Of a stretch of 64,000 nt of DNA, positions 46,846 to 56,000 are shown piece after piece. The first letter of the stretch is position 1; every line of letters begins with the position of its first letter. The notes under the pieces are model-generated. The model saw only the letters and a program-made list of their open reading frames with translations. It did no database searches and was not told the origin of the DNA. The stretch comes from an uncultured Flavobacteriaceae bacterium (GTDB lineage: Bacteria > Bacteroidota > Bacteroidia > Flavobacteriales > Flavobacteriaceae): NCBI GenBank assembly GCA_913052585.1, contig CAJXEB010000001.1:20949-84948 (forward strand), written 5' to 3'. The position numbers and the translations under genes were made by a program.

Positions 46846-48033
46846 TTAATCTAAAATAGCCTGAATTCCAGGAAGTGTTTTACCCTCTAACATTTCTAAC
46901 ATAGCACCTCCACCTGTAGAAACGTAACTTACTTTGTTGGTTAAATTAAACTGTTTTACAGCTGCTACAGAGTCTCCACCTCCTACTAATGAAAAAGTGC
47001 CGTTTTCGGTTGCTTCTGCAATTGCATTTCCTAACGAAATCGTTCCTGTTGCAAACTTTTTCAATTCAAAAACTCCAACGGGTCCATTCCATAATACCGT
47101 TTTGGAGTTTAAAATAACCTCGCTAAATAGGTCGTTGGTTTTAGGTCCAACATCCAATCCCATCCATCCTTCAGGAATAGCATTAATAGCTTCCGTTTTT
47201 ATATGTGCATCGTTCGAAAACTGATCTGCTATGATCGCATCAACCGGTAAATGAACTTTTACATTTTTCTCTTCAGCAATCTTTAAAATGGACAATGCCA
47301 TTTCTTGTTTGTCGTCTTCAACTAAAGAAGAACCAATACTTCCTCCTTGCGCTTTAATAAATGTAAAGGCCATCCCTCCACCAATAATTAAATGGTCTAT
47401 TTTATCTAATATGCTTTCTATAATCGTGATTTTTGAAGAAACTTTTGCACCTCCAATAATCGCAGTAACTGGTTTTTCGCTATGGGTTAATACTTTACTA
47501 ATGTTTTCAATTTCGGAAGCTAAAAGTATTCCAAAACATTTGTTTTCTGGAAAATACTTGGCAATAACTGAGGTGGAAGCATGAGCTCTGTGTGCAGTTC
47601 CAAAAGCATCATTTACATAGATGTCTCCTAGCTTTGATAGTTCTTCAGCAAATCCTTCATCTCCTGCTTTTTCCTCTTTATGAAACCGAAGGTTTTCCAA
47701 TAATAATAGCTCACCTTTTTCTAATTCAGCGACTGCTTTCTGTGCATTTTCTCCAATACAACCTTCAGAAAACTGAACCTTTACACCTAGAATTTTACTA
47801 ACTTCATTGACAATATGTTTAAGAGAATATTTTTCTTCAACACCGTTAGGTCTTCCTAAGTGAGACATTAACACACAACTTCCTCCGTCTTCCAAAATTT
47901 TAATAATCGTCTTTTTTGCCGCTAAAATTCGAGTACTATCAGTAACCCCTAAAGCTTCGTTTAAAGGAACATTAAAATCAACTCGGATTAAAGCTTTTTT
48001 ATTTTCAAAATTAAAATCGTTAATCGTTTTCAT
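46846..48033 (-). CDS. pgk: Phosphoglycerate kinase
   Basis: This 395-residue glycolytic enzyme transfers phosphate between 1,3-bisphosphoglycerate and ADP. It starts MKTINDFNFENKKALIRVDFNVPL and has SHLGRPNG, LLENLRFHKEEK, AFGTAHRAHAST, IIGGAKVSSKI, WNGPVGVFE and GGGDSVAAV, all canonical. The length is normal. It is monocistronic in appearance and separated by 112 bp from the lytic transglycosylase gene. Confidence 0.98.
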   Translation of the reverse strand: MKTINDFNFENKKALIRVDFNVPLNEALGVTDSTRILAAKKTIIKILEDGGSCVLMSHLGRPNGVEEKYSLKHIVNEVSKILGVKVQFSEGCIGENAQKAVAELEKGELLLLENLRFHKEEKAGDEGFAEELSKLGDIYVNDAFGTAHRAHASTSVIAKYFPENKCFGILLASEIENISKVLTHSEKPVTAIIGGAKVSSKITIIESILDKIDHLIIGGGMAFTFIKAQGGSIGSSLVEDDKQEMALSILKIAEEKNVKVHLPVDAIIADQFSNDAHIKTEAINAIPEGWMGLDVGPKTNDLFSEVILNSKTVLWNGPVGVFELKKFATGTISLGNAIAEATENGTFSLVGGGDSVAAVKQFNLTNKVSYVSTGGGAMLEMLEGKTLPGIQAILD

Positions 48034-48191
48034 GTGTCTATTATTGTTTATTTATGTTCACCTGCTGTTCGCTATTAAATATTCCCTTGGGTGTGGAAAA
48101 TTTTAATATGCTCGGTTAATTTCTAAGTTTTGGACTGTAAATATACCATTTTTGAAAGGTTCTTTTTAACTAAAAAACCGTAATATTGTGT

Positions 48192-49346
48192 ATGGATTTT
48201 TCCGAAGTAATAGGCCAACAACATATAAAATCACATTTAATAAAGACCGTTGAAAATGGACGGATTCCCCACACTCAATTGTTTGTTGGTAAATCGGGTT
48301 CTGGTATTTTACCGCTTGTCTTAAGTTATGCTAAAGAAATTTTATGTCATTCGTTTGCAAAAGGAAGTGATGAATATATTGCCTGTAAAAATAAGGTTGA
48401 AAAATTAGCGCATCCAGATCTTCATTTTGTATATCCAGTTAACACCAATGAGGATATTAAAAAGAATCCTGTTTCAGATAATTTCTCTTCTGAATGGCGA
48501 AAATTTGTTTTAAAAAATCCCTATGCATCCTTATATGATTGGTATCAATTTATAGGAATTGAAAAAAAACAGGGAAACATAAGCAAGCTTGAAGCAGTTT
48601 CGATTTCAAAAAAACTATCATTAAAAGCTTATGAAGGTGGTTACAAATTGATGGTAATTTGGATGGCCGATAAAATGAATAATGAATGTTCTAATCAATT
48701 ATTAAAATTGGTAGAAGAACCGCCTGATAAAACAGTTTTATTGCTTTTAACTGAAAACGTGGAACATGTTTTAGGAACCATACAGTCTCGTTGTCAAATA
48801 TTACACATTCCGCTTTTATCTGAAGAAGATATTTACAAACAACTAACTGATATTCATAAAGTTAACTCAAGTGAAGCTAAAAAAACAAGTCATCAATCCA
48901 ATGGTGATTTTAATAAAGCATTACACATTATAAAAAATGATGGTAATGAGGTGCTTTTTGAAAATCTATTTGTCTTTTGGGTAAGAACAGCATTTAAAGC
49001 CAAAGGCAACAAAAGTGCAATTAATGATTTATTTGATTGGAGTGAAGAATTAGCAAAAGAAGGTCGCGAAACTCAAAAGAAATTTTTAAGCTTTTGTTTA
49101 GAAGTTTTCCGTCAAGCCATGCTTAAAAATTATACGGCTGATTCCTTAATATATTTTGAAAGTCACGATGGAAAATTTTCATTTGATAAATTTTCAGCAT
49201 ATATCCATCAAAATAATATTTTTGAAATTAAGGAGGCTTTAGAAGAAGCAGAATACCATATTGAGAGAAATGGAAATGCTAAAATAATTTTCACAGATTT
49301 ATCTATTCAATTGACTCGTTTAATTCATAGAAAAGAGTTGGCTTAA
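48192..49346 (+). CDS. holB: DNA polymerase III delta' subunit
   Basis: This is a protein of about 384 residues with the AAA+ clamp-loader fold. It begins MDFSEVIGQQHIKSHL, has a degenerate P-loop (GKSGSGILPL, lacking the usual Lys-Thr), then WMADKMNNECSNQLLKLVEEPPDKTVLLLLT and the SRCQ motif (arginine finger region). Degenerate ATP binding is normal for delta'. I chose the ATG at 48192 because it gives the family start; an in-frame TTG at 48186 would add two residues. It is divergent from pgk. Confidence 0.9.
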   Translation: MDFSEVIGQQHIKSHLIKTVENGRIPHTQLFVGKSGSGILPLVLSYAKEILCHSFAKGSDEYIACKNKVEKLAHPDLHFVYPVNTNEDIKKNPVSDNFSSEWRKFVLKNPYASLYDWYQFIGIEKKQGNISKLEAVSISKKLSLKAYEGGYKLMVIWMADKMNNECSNQLLKLVEEPPDKTVLLLLTENVEHVLGTIQSRCQILHIPLLSEEDIYKQLTDIHKVNSSEAKKTSHQSNGDFNKALHIIKNDGNEVLFENLFVFWVRTAFKAKGNKSAINDLFDWSEELAKEGRETQKKFLSFCLEVFRQAMLKNYTADSLIYFESHDGKFSFDKFSAYIHQNNIFEIKEALEEAEYHIERNGNAKIIFTDLSIQLTRLIHRKELA

Positions 49347-49357
49347 AATTAATTTTG

Positions 49358-49445
49358 TTATTCAGAGGAAGTAACTACCGAGGAATTTTTTTTGATTTTA
49401 AGTAATAGAGAATAGAGAGAGATTCTTCGCTTCCCTCTGAATGAC
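49358..49445. repeat. Imperfect inverted repeat, REP/MITE-like element
   Basis: The left arm TTATTCAGAGGAAG and right arm CTTCCCTCTGAATGACA are inverted copies around about 58 bp. The right arm plus the adjoining GAGATTCTTCGC resembles short dispersed repeats of the CATTCTGAG...GAAGAATCTC type seen in many Bacteroidota intergenic regions. It follows holB and may be a transcription end or a dispersed element. Copy number cannot be seen in this window. Confidence 0.5.
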
Positions 49446-49603
49446 AAAATCAAAGTATCACGTTTATCTATTGTGTTTTGCTTATCTATAAGTTCACTTT
49501 ATTGAAACTGGCTTAAATAAAAAGCTTCTAATGAGAATGTTTCATTATCCCACCCACTAAGTTGTAATTAAGTAAAAGGTTTCTTAAAACGTATTAATTA
49601 GTC

Positions 49604-50452
49604 TTATTTGCGTTTTTTATAGCAATATATAAGAGAGGAATACTCTTTAGATTTTAAAGCTGAAATATTAGATCGCAATCCGATAAGAAACGCTTTTATT
49701 AAATTTTGTTTTCCTGTTTTATTTTTTTCAGAAAGAAGACTTACATAAAACGAATCAAAAATCATAGGTTTCGTTTTTAGAGATATAAGATTATCAGAAA
49801 AAATCTTCTTCATCGCATTTCTAGAAAAATGCCATAAATGACGAGGAGCATCAAAAGCTGCCCAATAGTTTTTGTAATAAGCAGCATCAAACGAATTGTA
49901 ATTTGGAACCGCAATTATTAAAACTCCGTTTGGGTTTAATAAAGCTTCTATCTTTTTAATGGTTTCTTCTAAGTTAGGCACATGTTCTAAAACATGCCAC
50001 ATCGTAATTACATCAAAAGTTTTTCCTTTAAAATCCGCTATACTTTCTTCTAAATTGATTCCTTTTTTAGAAGCTAATGCTCTTGCTTTTTTATTGGGTT
50101 CTATTCCAAAAACAACTCTGTTTTCAGATTTAATGTGTTTTAAAAAATCACCAGTTCCTGCACCAATATCAAGTATATTATTGGCATCTTTTTTTAATGA
50201 AGTGATTAAATTTAATTTATTCTGTAAGGCTCTTTTTTTTACTGTTTGATATAAAAAGGAAACAATCCCTTTCTTGTTATCGGTATGAGAAATATAATTA
50301 TCACTCTCATAATATTTAGAAAGTTGGTTTGCTTCTGGCTGAGGATTGGTTAGAAGCATTTCCTTTTCCGAATTATAAATTAAAGTAAACTCTTCATTAG
50401 TTACTAAATAATCTTTAACCGTTAGTGGGAAATTTTCTTTTTGTAGCTTCAT
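49604..50452 (-). CDS. Class I SAM-dependent methyltransferase
   Basis: This 282-residue protein has a Methyltransf_11/12-type domain: NILDIGAGTGDFLKHI (motif I, about residues 92-107), VFGIEPNKKARALA, FDVITMWHVLEHVPNLEETI and GVLIIAVPNYNSFDAAYYKNYWAAFDAPRHLWHFS. The last stretch is typical of methyltransferases that act on small molecules or lipids, often in envelope pathways. The substrate is unknown. It follows mnmG with a parS-like site between. Confidence 0.85.
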   Translation of the reverse strand: MKLQKENFPLTVKDYLVTNEEFTLIYNSEKEMLLTNPQPEANQLSKYYESDNYISHTDNKKGIVSFLYQTVKKRALQNKLNLITSLKKDANNILDIGAGTGDFLKHIKSENRVVFGIEPNKKARALASKKGINLEESIADFKGKTFDVITMWHVLEHVPNLEETIKKIEALLNPNGVLIIAVPNYNSFDAAYYKNYWAAFDAPRHLWHFSRNAMKKIFSDNLISLKTKPMIFDSFYVSLLSEKNKTGKQNLIKAFLIGLRSNISALKSKEYSSLIYCYKKRK

Positions 50453-50484
50453 TTTATGATGATTATTTTTTGCATAAAATCAAT

Positions 50485-50500
50485 TGTTCCACGTGAAACA
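50485..50500 (+). other. parS-type ParB-binding site, right-hand orientation
   Basis: TGTTCCACGTGAAACA matches the near-universal 16-bp parS consensus (TGTTTCACGTGAAACA) with one change in the half-site. It lies in the gap between mnmG and the methyltransferase gene. An inverted copy lies on the other side of mnmG. Confidence 0.85.
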
Positions 50501-50551
50501 TCTATCACTAAATTATTAATTTTGGATGCTTTGTGTTAAAAAACAATATGA

Positions 50552-52423
50552 TTAACGCCCCATATAAACTAATAGTACAGAGATGTCATTTGGAGAAACT
50601 CCACTGATTCTTGAAGCTTGCGAAACCGTTACAGGTTTTACTGCTCTTAGTTTTTCTAAAGCTTCATAAGAAAGAGATTTTAACTTTGAATAATCAAAAT
50701 TTTCAGGAATTCTAATACCTTCTAATCGATTTAATTTATCAGCATTTGCTCTTTCTTTTTCTATATAGCCGGCATATTTTATCTGAATTTCAGTTTGCTC
50801 TAAAACTTCTCTATCCAAGTTGTTTTCTGTAATATAATCATCCACCTCTTTTATTTTTCGCATATCGTCCATCGTTATATTTGGACGAGAAAAAGGCCTA
50901 TATAATTTATCCATTTGCTTTACTGGGGCAGAATCTTTTGCTTCTAAAATTGGATTTAAAACCTCATGACCAATGCTTTTATTTTTAAAAAAATTAATAA
51001 AAGCGCCAGACTCTTTTTCTTTTTGCTCCATGGTTTCTAAACGTTCTTTTGAAGCTAATCCAATGTCATAAGATTTAGACGTTAATCGAAAGTCGGCATT
51101 ATCTTGCCTTAATAAGGTTCTATATTCTGCCCTAGAGGTAAACATTCTATAAGGCTCTTTTGTTCCTTTAGTGATCAAATCATCTATTAAAACTCCAATA
51201 TAAGCTTCGTCTCTATTTAGCGTAAATGCGTCTTTTTCATGCACTTTTAAATGCGCATTTATTCCCGCCATTAAACCTTGAGATGCTGCTTCTTCATATC
51301 CGGTAGTTCCATTTATTTGACCAGCAAAATATAGTCCAGAAATTAGTTTTGTTTCTAGTGTGTGTTTTAATTGTGTTGGCTGGAAGTAATCATATTCAAT
51401 AGCATAACCTGGTCTAAAAAACTTTACATTTTCAAAACCCGCTACTTGTCGCAAAGCTTTAAACTGGATGTCTTCAGATAGAGATGTGGAAAATCCATTG
51501 ATATAATACTCTACCGTATTCCAACCTTCAGGCTCTACAAATAATTGATGCCTGTCTTTATCGGCGAAACGATTTATTTTTTCTTCAATAGAAGGACAAT
51601 ATCTTGGTCCACTACTTTTAATCGCACCATTAAACATTGGTGATTTATCAAACCCTTCTTTAAGCAATTCATGAACAGTTTCACTCGTATAAGACATATA
51701 ACACAATCGCTGATTGGTTAATGTTTTAGTAGACTTTAAATAGGAAAATTTTTCTGGCTGAACGTCGCCGGGTTGTTCTGACATTTTTGAGAAATCTAAA
51801 GAACGTCCATCAACTCTAGGAGGAGTTCCGGTTTTCATTCTTCCAGATTCAAATCCATAATTTAATAGGTCTTCTGTAATACCTGTTGAAGATCTTTCGC
51901 CTGCTCTTCCTCCACCAAATTGTTTGTCTCCAATATGGATAATCCCGTTTAAAAAAGTCCCGTTTGTTAGTACAACAGATTTTGATCTAATTTCGATTCC
52001 AAGAGATGTTTTAACTCCAACAACTTTTTCATTTTCTATTAACAAACCAGAAACCATTTCTTGATAAAAATCAAGATTTTGAGTTTTTTCCATCATATCC
52101 CTCCAAGTTTCAGAGAAACGCATACGATCACTTTGAACTCGAGGACTCCACATTGCTGGTCCTTTAGATTTGTTTAGCATTTTAAACTGTATCGCAGTTT
52201 CATCAGAAACAATTCCGCTATACCCTCCTAATGCATCAATTTCACGAACAATTTGACCTTTCGCAATTCCACCCATTGCTGGATTACATGACATCTGTGC
52301 GATATTTTGCAAATTCATTGTAATCAACAATGTTTTTGATCCTAAATTAGCCGCTGCAGACGCAGCTTCGGAGCCAGCATGACCAGCACCAACAACTATA
52401 ACATCATATTCATTTGGAAACAT
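50552..52423 (-). CDS. mnmG: tRNA uridine-5-carboxymethylaminomethyl modification enzyme MnmG (GidA)
   Basis: This 623-residue FAD enzyme works with MnmE to modify U34 of tRNAs. It begins YDVIVVGAGHAGSEAASAAA (FAD-binding) and has CNPAMGGIAKGQIVREIDALGG, MWSPRVQSDR, TGTPPRVDGRS, GPRYCPSIEEKI and AGQINGTTGYEEAASQG, all typical. Length is normal. In many bacteria gidA lies close to the origin of replication, and here a parS site flanks it on each side. Confidence 0.98.
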   Translation of the reverse strand: MFPNEYDVIVVGAGHAGSEAASAAANLGSKTLLITMNLQNIAQMSCNPAMGGIAKGQIVREIDALGGYSGIVSDETAIQFKMLNKSKGPAMWSPRVQSDRMRFSETWRDMMEKTQNLDFYQEMVSGLLIENEKVVGVKTSLGIEIRSKSVVLTNGTFLNGIIHIGDKQFGGGRAGERSSTGITEDLLNYGFESGRMKTGTPPRVDGRSLDFSKMSEQPGDVQPEKFSYLKSTKTLTNQRLCYMSYTSETVHELLKEGFDKSPMFNGAIKSSGPRYCPSIEEKINRFADKDRHQLFVEPEGWNTVEYYINGFSTSLSEDIQFKALRQVAGFENVKFFRPGYAIEYDYFQPTQLKHTLETKLISGLYFAGQINGTTGYEEAASQGLMAGINAHLKVHEKDAFTLNRDEAYIGVLIDDLITKGTKEPYRMFTSRAEYRTLLRQDNADFRLTSKSYDIGLASKERLETMEQKEKESGAFINFFKNKSIGHEVLNPILEAKDSAPVKQMDKLYRPFSRPNITMDDMRKIKEVDDYITENNLDREVLEQTEIQIKYAGYIEKERANADKLNRLEGIRIPENFDYSKLKSLSYEALEKLRAVKPVTVSQASRISGVSPNDISVLLVYMGR

Positions 52424-52524
52424 AGTATTCTTTTTGTTTTATGTGTCTTTGTTGTATTATATGCTTAGTCTCCTAGAACATACATACAAATTGTTTTTAT
52501 TAATAATTAAAGTTTAATTAATGA

Positions 52525-52540
52525 TGTTTCACGTGGAACA
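52525..52540 (-). other. parS-type ParB-binding site, inverted copy
   Basis: TGTTTCACGTGGAACA on the plus strand is the exact reverse complement of the site at 50485-50500. It lies in the 224-bp gap upstream of mnmG. Together the two sites bracket mnmG. Confidence 0.85.
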
Positions 52541-52647
52541 TTATTTTTAAAAATTAATAATGGTCTTGATTTTTCAAGAGCGTGCAAATATAGTTAAATA
52601 ACTTACAATCAGTTTGTTAAAATCGTATTAAATTGATTTTCAGTAAA

Positions 52648-53064
52648 CTATAAAAAATTTCTTAGGGAAAGCGCTGCATCTTCTTTCGTTCTCATTAAAT
52701 CAGCGTCTTTTGTGGTTTTGTCTTTATAACCGCAATAGTGTAAAACACCATGAATAATTACACGGTGTAATTCGTTTTCAAAAGTGGTTTTAAATGAACT
52801 GGCATTCTCTTTAACTCGTTCAACTGAAATGAAAATATCGCCATTGATCTGGTTTCCTAAACTGTTGTCAAAGCTAATAATATCGGTTAATGTATCATGC
52901 TTTAAAAATTCTAGGTTTAACTTATGGAGGTATTCATCATTACAAAAGATATAACTTACTTCTCCCTCCTCAAAGTTTTCATTTGAGATGATAGCAGATA
53001 TCCAGTTAGCGACTTCTTCTGAATTTTGTAGATTAAATGTAGTCTCTGAAAAAAAATCAATCAT
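52648..53064 (-). CDS. ybeY: Endoribonuclease YbeY, rRNA maturation
   Basis: This 138-residue metal-dependent enzyme takes part in 16S rRNA 3'-end maturation and ribosome quality control. It has the YIFCNDEYLHKLNLEFLKHDTLTDIISFD block and the metal site HRVIIHGVLHYCGYKDKT. The first two His ligands (HGVLH) are present, while the third place reads D in KDK instead of the H of the common GYDH. This variant is, to my recollection, usual in Bacteroidota. Its start overlaps the end of the DUF4175 gene by 8 bp. Confidence 0.93.
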   Translation of the reverse strand: MIDFFSETTFNLQNSEEVANWISAIISNENFEEGEVSYIFCNDEYLHKLNLEFLKHDTLTDIISFDNSLGNQINGDIFISVERVKENASSFKTTFENELHRVIIHGVLHYCGYKDKTTKDADLMRTKEDAALSLRNFL

Positions 53065-56000
53065 CTTTATTCTTAAAATATTCTTGCACTTTTTGTTTAT
53101 ATTCTAACCGCAAAGGTAGTGCCTCTCGATTTAAAATTTCAGTAGTGTTGAAATACTTTTTAATATCTTCTGGATTGGTGATAACGTTATTTTCAAAGCT
53201 CTTAAGGTTTGCTTTAGACTCTCGTTTCATTTCTTGGCCTTGTTCGAAAGTAGCTTTGTCTAATTTCAATAATTCATGTTGAAGGTTTTGCATTTTCTCT
53301 AATGTGTTTTGATCAAAACCTTTCTCCAATAACTGTTGTTCGATATTTTCCATTTCACGGAGTAAATCACTAGCTTTTCCTTTATCACCAAGTTGATTTA
53401 TTTTATCTTGTAACTGTTGACGAAGCATTTGTTGCTCTTTAAATATTTCGAACAATTTACCGTTTACATCTTCTCCGTTTCCATAACCTTCTTCTCCTTT
53501 TTGCTTTCCATTTTTACCGTTCTTTCCGTTTTCACCGGACCCCTCACCTTCGCCTTGACCTTCTCCTTCTCCCTGACCTTCACCCTCACCTTTTCCTTCG
53601 CCTTTTCCTTTGCCCTTTCCTTCGCCTTCGCCTTTTTTACCAAGACCTTCTTTCATTTTTTCGTTGAGGCCTTCTTGCTTTTTTATAATATCTGGTAATT
53701 GAAAACCTTGTCCTTCACCTTCTCCTTTACCCATGCCTTTTCCTTTTCCTTTTCCCTTTCCCTTTCCCTTTCCCATGCTGCTCATCTGGTCTTGCATACT
53801 TCCTAAAATATCACTTAGTAAAATAGCTAATTCGTTAGCGCCAGTAACTGTATATTGTTGACTTGAAATTCCTTTTCTAATTTCGTTTTCTGCCAGACGC
53901 TCTAAGCTCTTGTCTAGATTAAAGGTCACATCTGTTAAAGATTCGTTGATTTTTCCTCCAAGTCTTGGCTGTCTCAAAGACAATGCAAAAAGACTATCGT
54001 CCACATGTTCAAAGTTTTGTTTTAAATCGTTTTGCTTGATTAATTTTTTTCCAAACAAAGGGCTTCCATAATCAGTAGTCTTAAATTCTCCCATTAAATC
54101 TTCTTGCTCAAAAGAAAAAACCACTAAATTATCTAATATTTGGCGTAGCATTTCTAAATCTTCGTCGAGTGTTTCCATTTCACCAGATTGCATTTGCATC
54201 TGCATTTGCTGACCCATTTGCTTCATTTTTTGAGCCGCTTTTTTCTGACTTTTAGAGGCCTCTTTCTTGTCGCCTTTTTCTAATTCATCACTCGCCTTTT
54301 CTTGTTCTTCTTTAACCTCTTCTTCTCCCTTTTTATCTTCAGGAATATCCATCGGTTCTTTTAGATCCTTATTATCTTTTTGAAGCTCTTCTTTCTCCTT
54401 AGTAAATTCTTCAAACTTTTTATTTAGTTCTTCTTGAGCTTTTTTTGTGTTTTCTTCTTCAGGTGCATTGGCGAGCTTTTCTTGTTCTTCAGCTAGTTTA
54501 TTTAATTCTTCCGCTAGTTTTTCGGCCTTTTTAGTAACATAATATCGTTTTGTTAACTCTACTAATTGCTCTAAGTTTTTTTCTTGATTTTTATTCTGCT
54601 TAGAAAGCTTTTCTAATTTTTCAGTTAGCTCTTCTTTTTCGATTTTATCTTGAAGTTTTTCAAGCTCATCTAATAGTTTTTCGTTTTTCTTTAACTGCTC
54701 TTCGTTTTCTTGAAAGCGTTCTTTTAATTGTTCCTTAAAAGGATCTTTTTCGTTATTTTCTGGTTGAAAATTCTCCAAATTCTCTTTCAATTCTTTTGAG
54801 AAATTTTTCATCATTTCCTCTTGCTTCTCCTGCTTTTTAATGAATTTCTCAAGTTTCTTTTTATCGTTCCAGTTGAGTTCGTTTTTTTCTTTTTGATTTT
54901 TAGAGATCTCTTCCAGTGTTTTGTCTTGTTGCTTCATATTCTCCAAAGACTTATCCAACCCTTCAATGGTTTTCTCTTGGTTTTGAAGCTGTTCGTTTTC
55001 AATTTCATCTTGAGTTAACTTTCTGAAAGAATAAATTGCGGACTTACTAGATTTAAAATTATGAATGACATCATTATCAAAAACTTGAAAATAATAATCG
55101 TAAGATATCCCTTCGCTTAATGATAAGTTACCTGGAAAATCATATACAAACTGATCAAAATTTGAATCATTTAATGTTAAGGGTATGCTTTGTTTATTCT
55201 CTTCTTCTCCAGAAGGATAATACACTAACTGTAATTTTGTAAGTCCATAATCATCCGACACATTTCCTAAAAAATATATTTTTTGACTATCGGTACTGTC
55301 TTGTTTAGAGGCTACTTTTATTTCTGGATATTCATCTCTAATTACTCCTAAAGTAAATGATAAATTTTCGTAGTCTTTTAGGTTTTTATTGGAGGTTGTT
55401 ATCGCATAATCTATTTTGTTGAAAATCCTCTTTTCAAAATTAAAGTTTTCTTGTTTCTGAAGAAATGAATACGATGAATCCTTCGTTTTTAAAACAACAT
55501 TATCGGTGTTTTTTGTTTGAATATCCCAAGTAACTTTTGTTCCTTGAGGAACTATTGCGTTTCCTGAACTTTCTAAAACCTCATCCTTTTTTCCGGTGTA
55601 AGATGGATAGTCTAATTTCATTTTAAAATTAACTAAAGATGGCGTTTTTAGAACGTCAAGTGTATATTCTTTCGAGCTAACTTTATTTGCTTTTAAACTA
55701 AAATCAATTGGAATTAAAGGTTGTAGAAAAGTGTATTCAAAAACTCCGGGAGCAAATTGCTTTAGGTAATAGGTTTCATCATTAAAAGAAATACTAGCGT
55801 TTTCTGGAGCATACTCTCCAACCGTCTTGATTTTTAACGTATAGCTTTTGTTTTCTATGGCAGTTAGTGAATTATTTAAAACCTGAAACGCAAAAGGTGC
55901 TGGTGGCTCGTAAGCAGTATCATAATTTACAACTCTTTTATAACTACTTGAAAAAATATCTTTATCTCCTAAAGCGGTAAACAGTAAAAATATAATAACA

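Noticed and set aside
53417..53698. Open frame on the plus strand opposite the DUF4175 gene
   Set aside because: It is the antisense reading of the GK/GE repeat region and gives only a Phe/Ser/Leu low-complexity chain.
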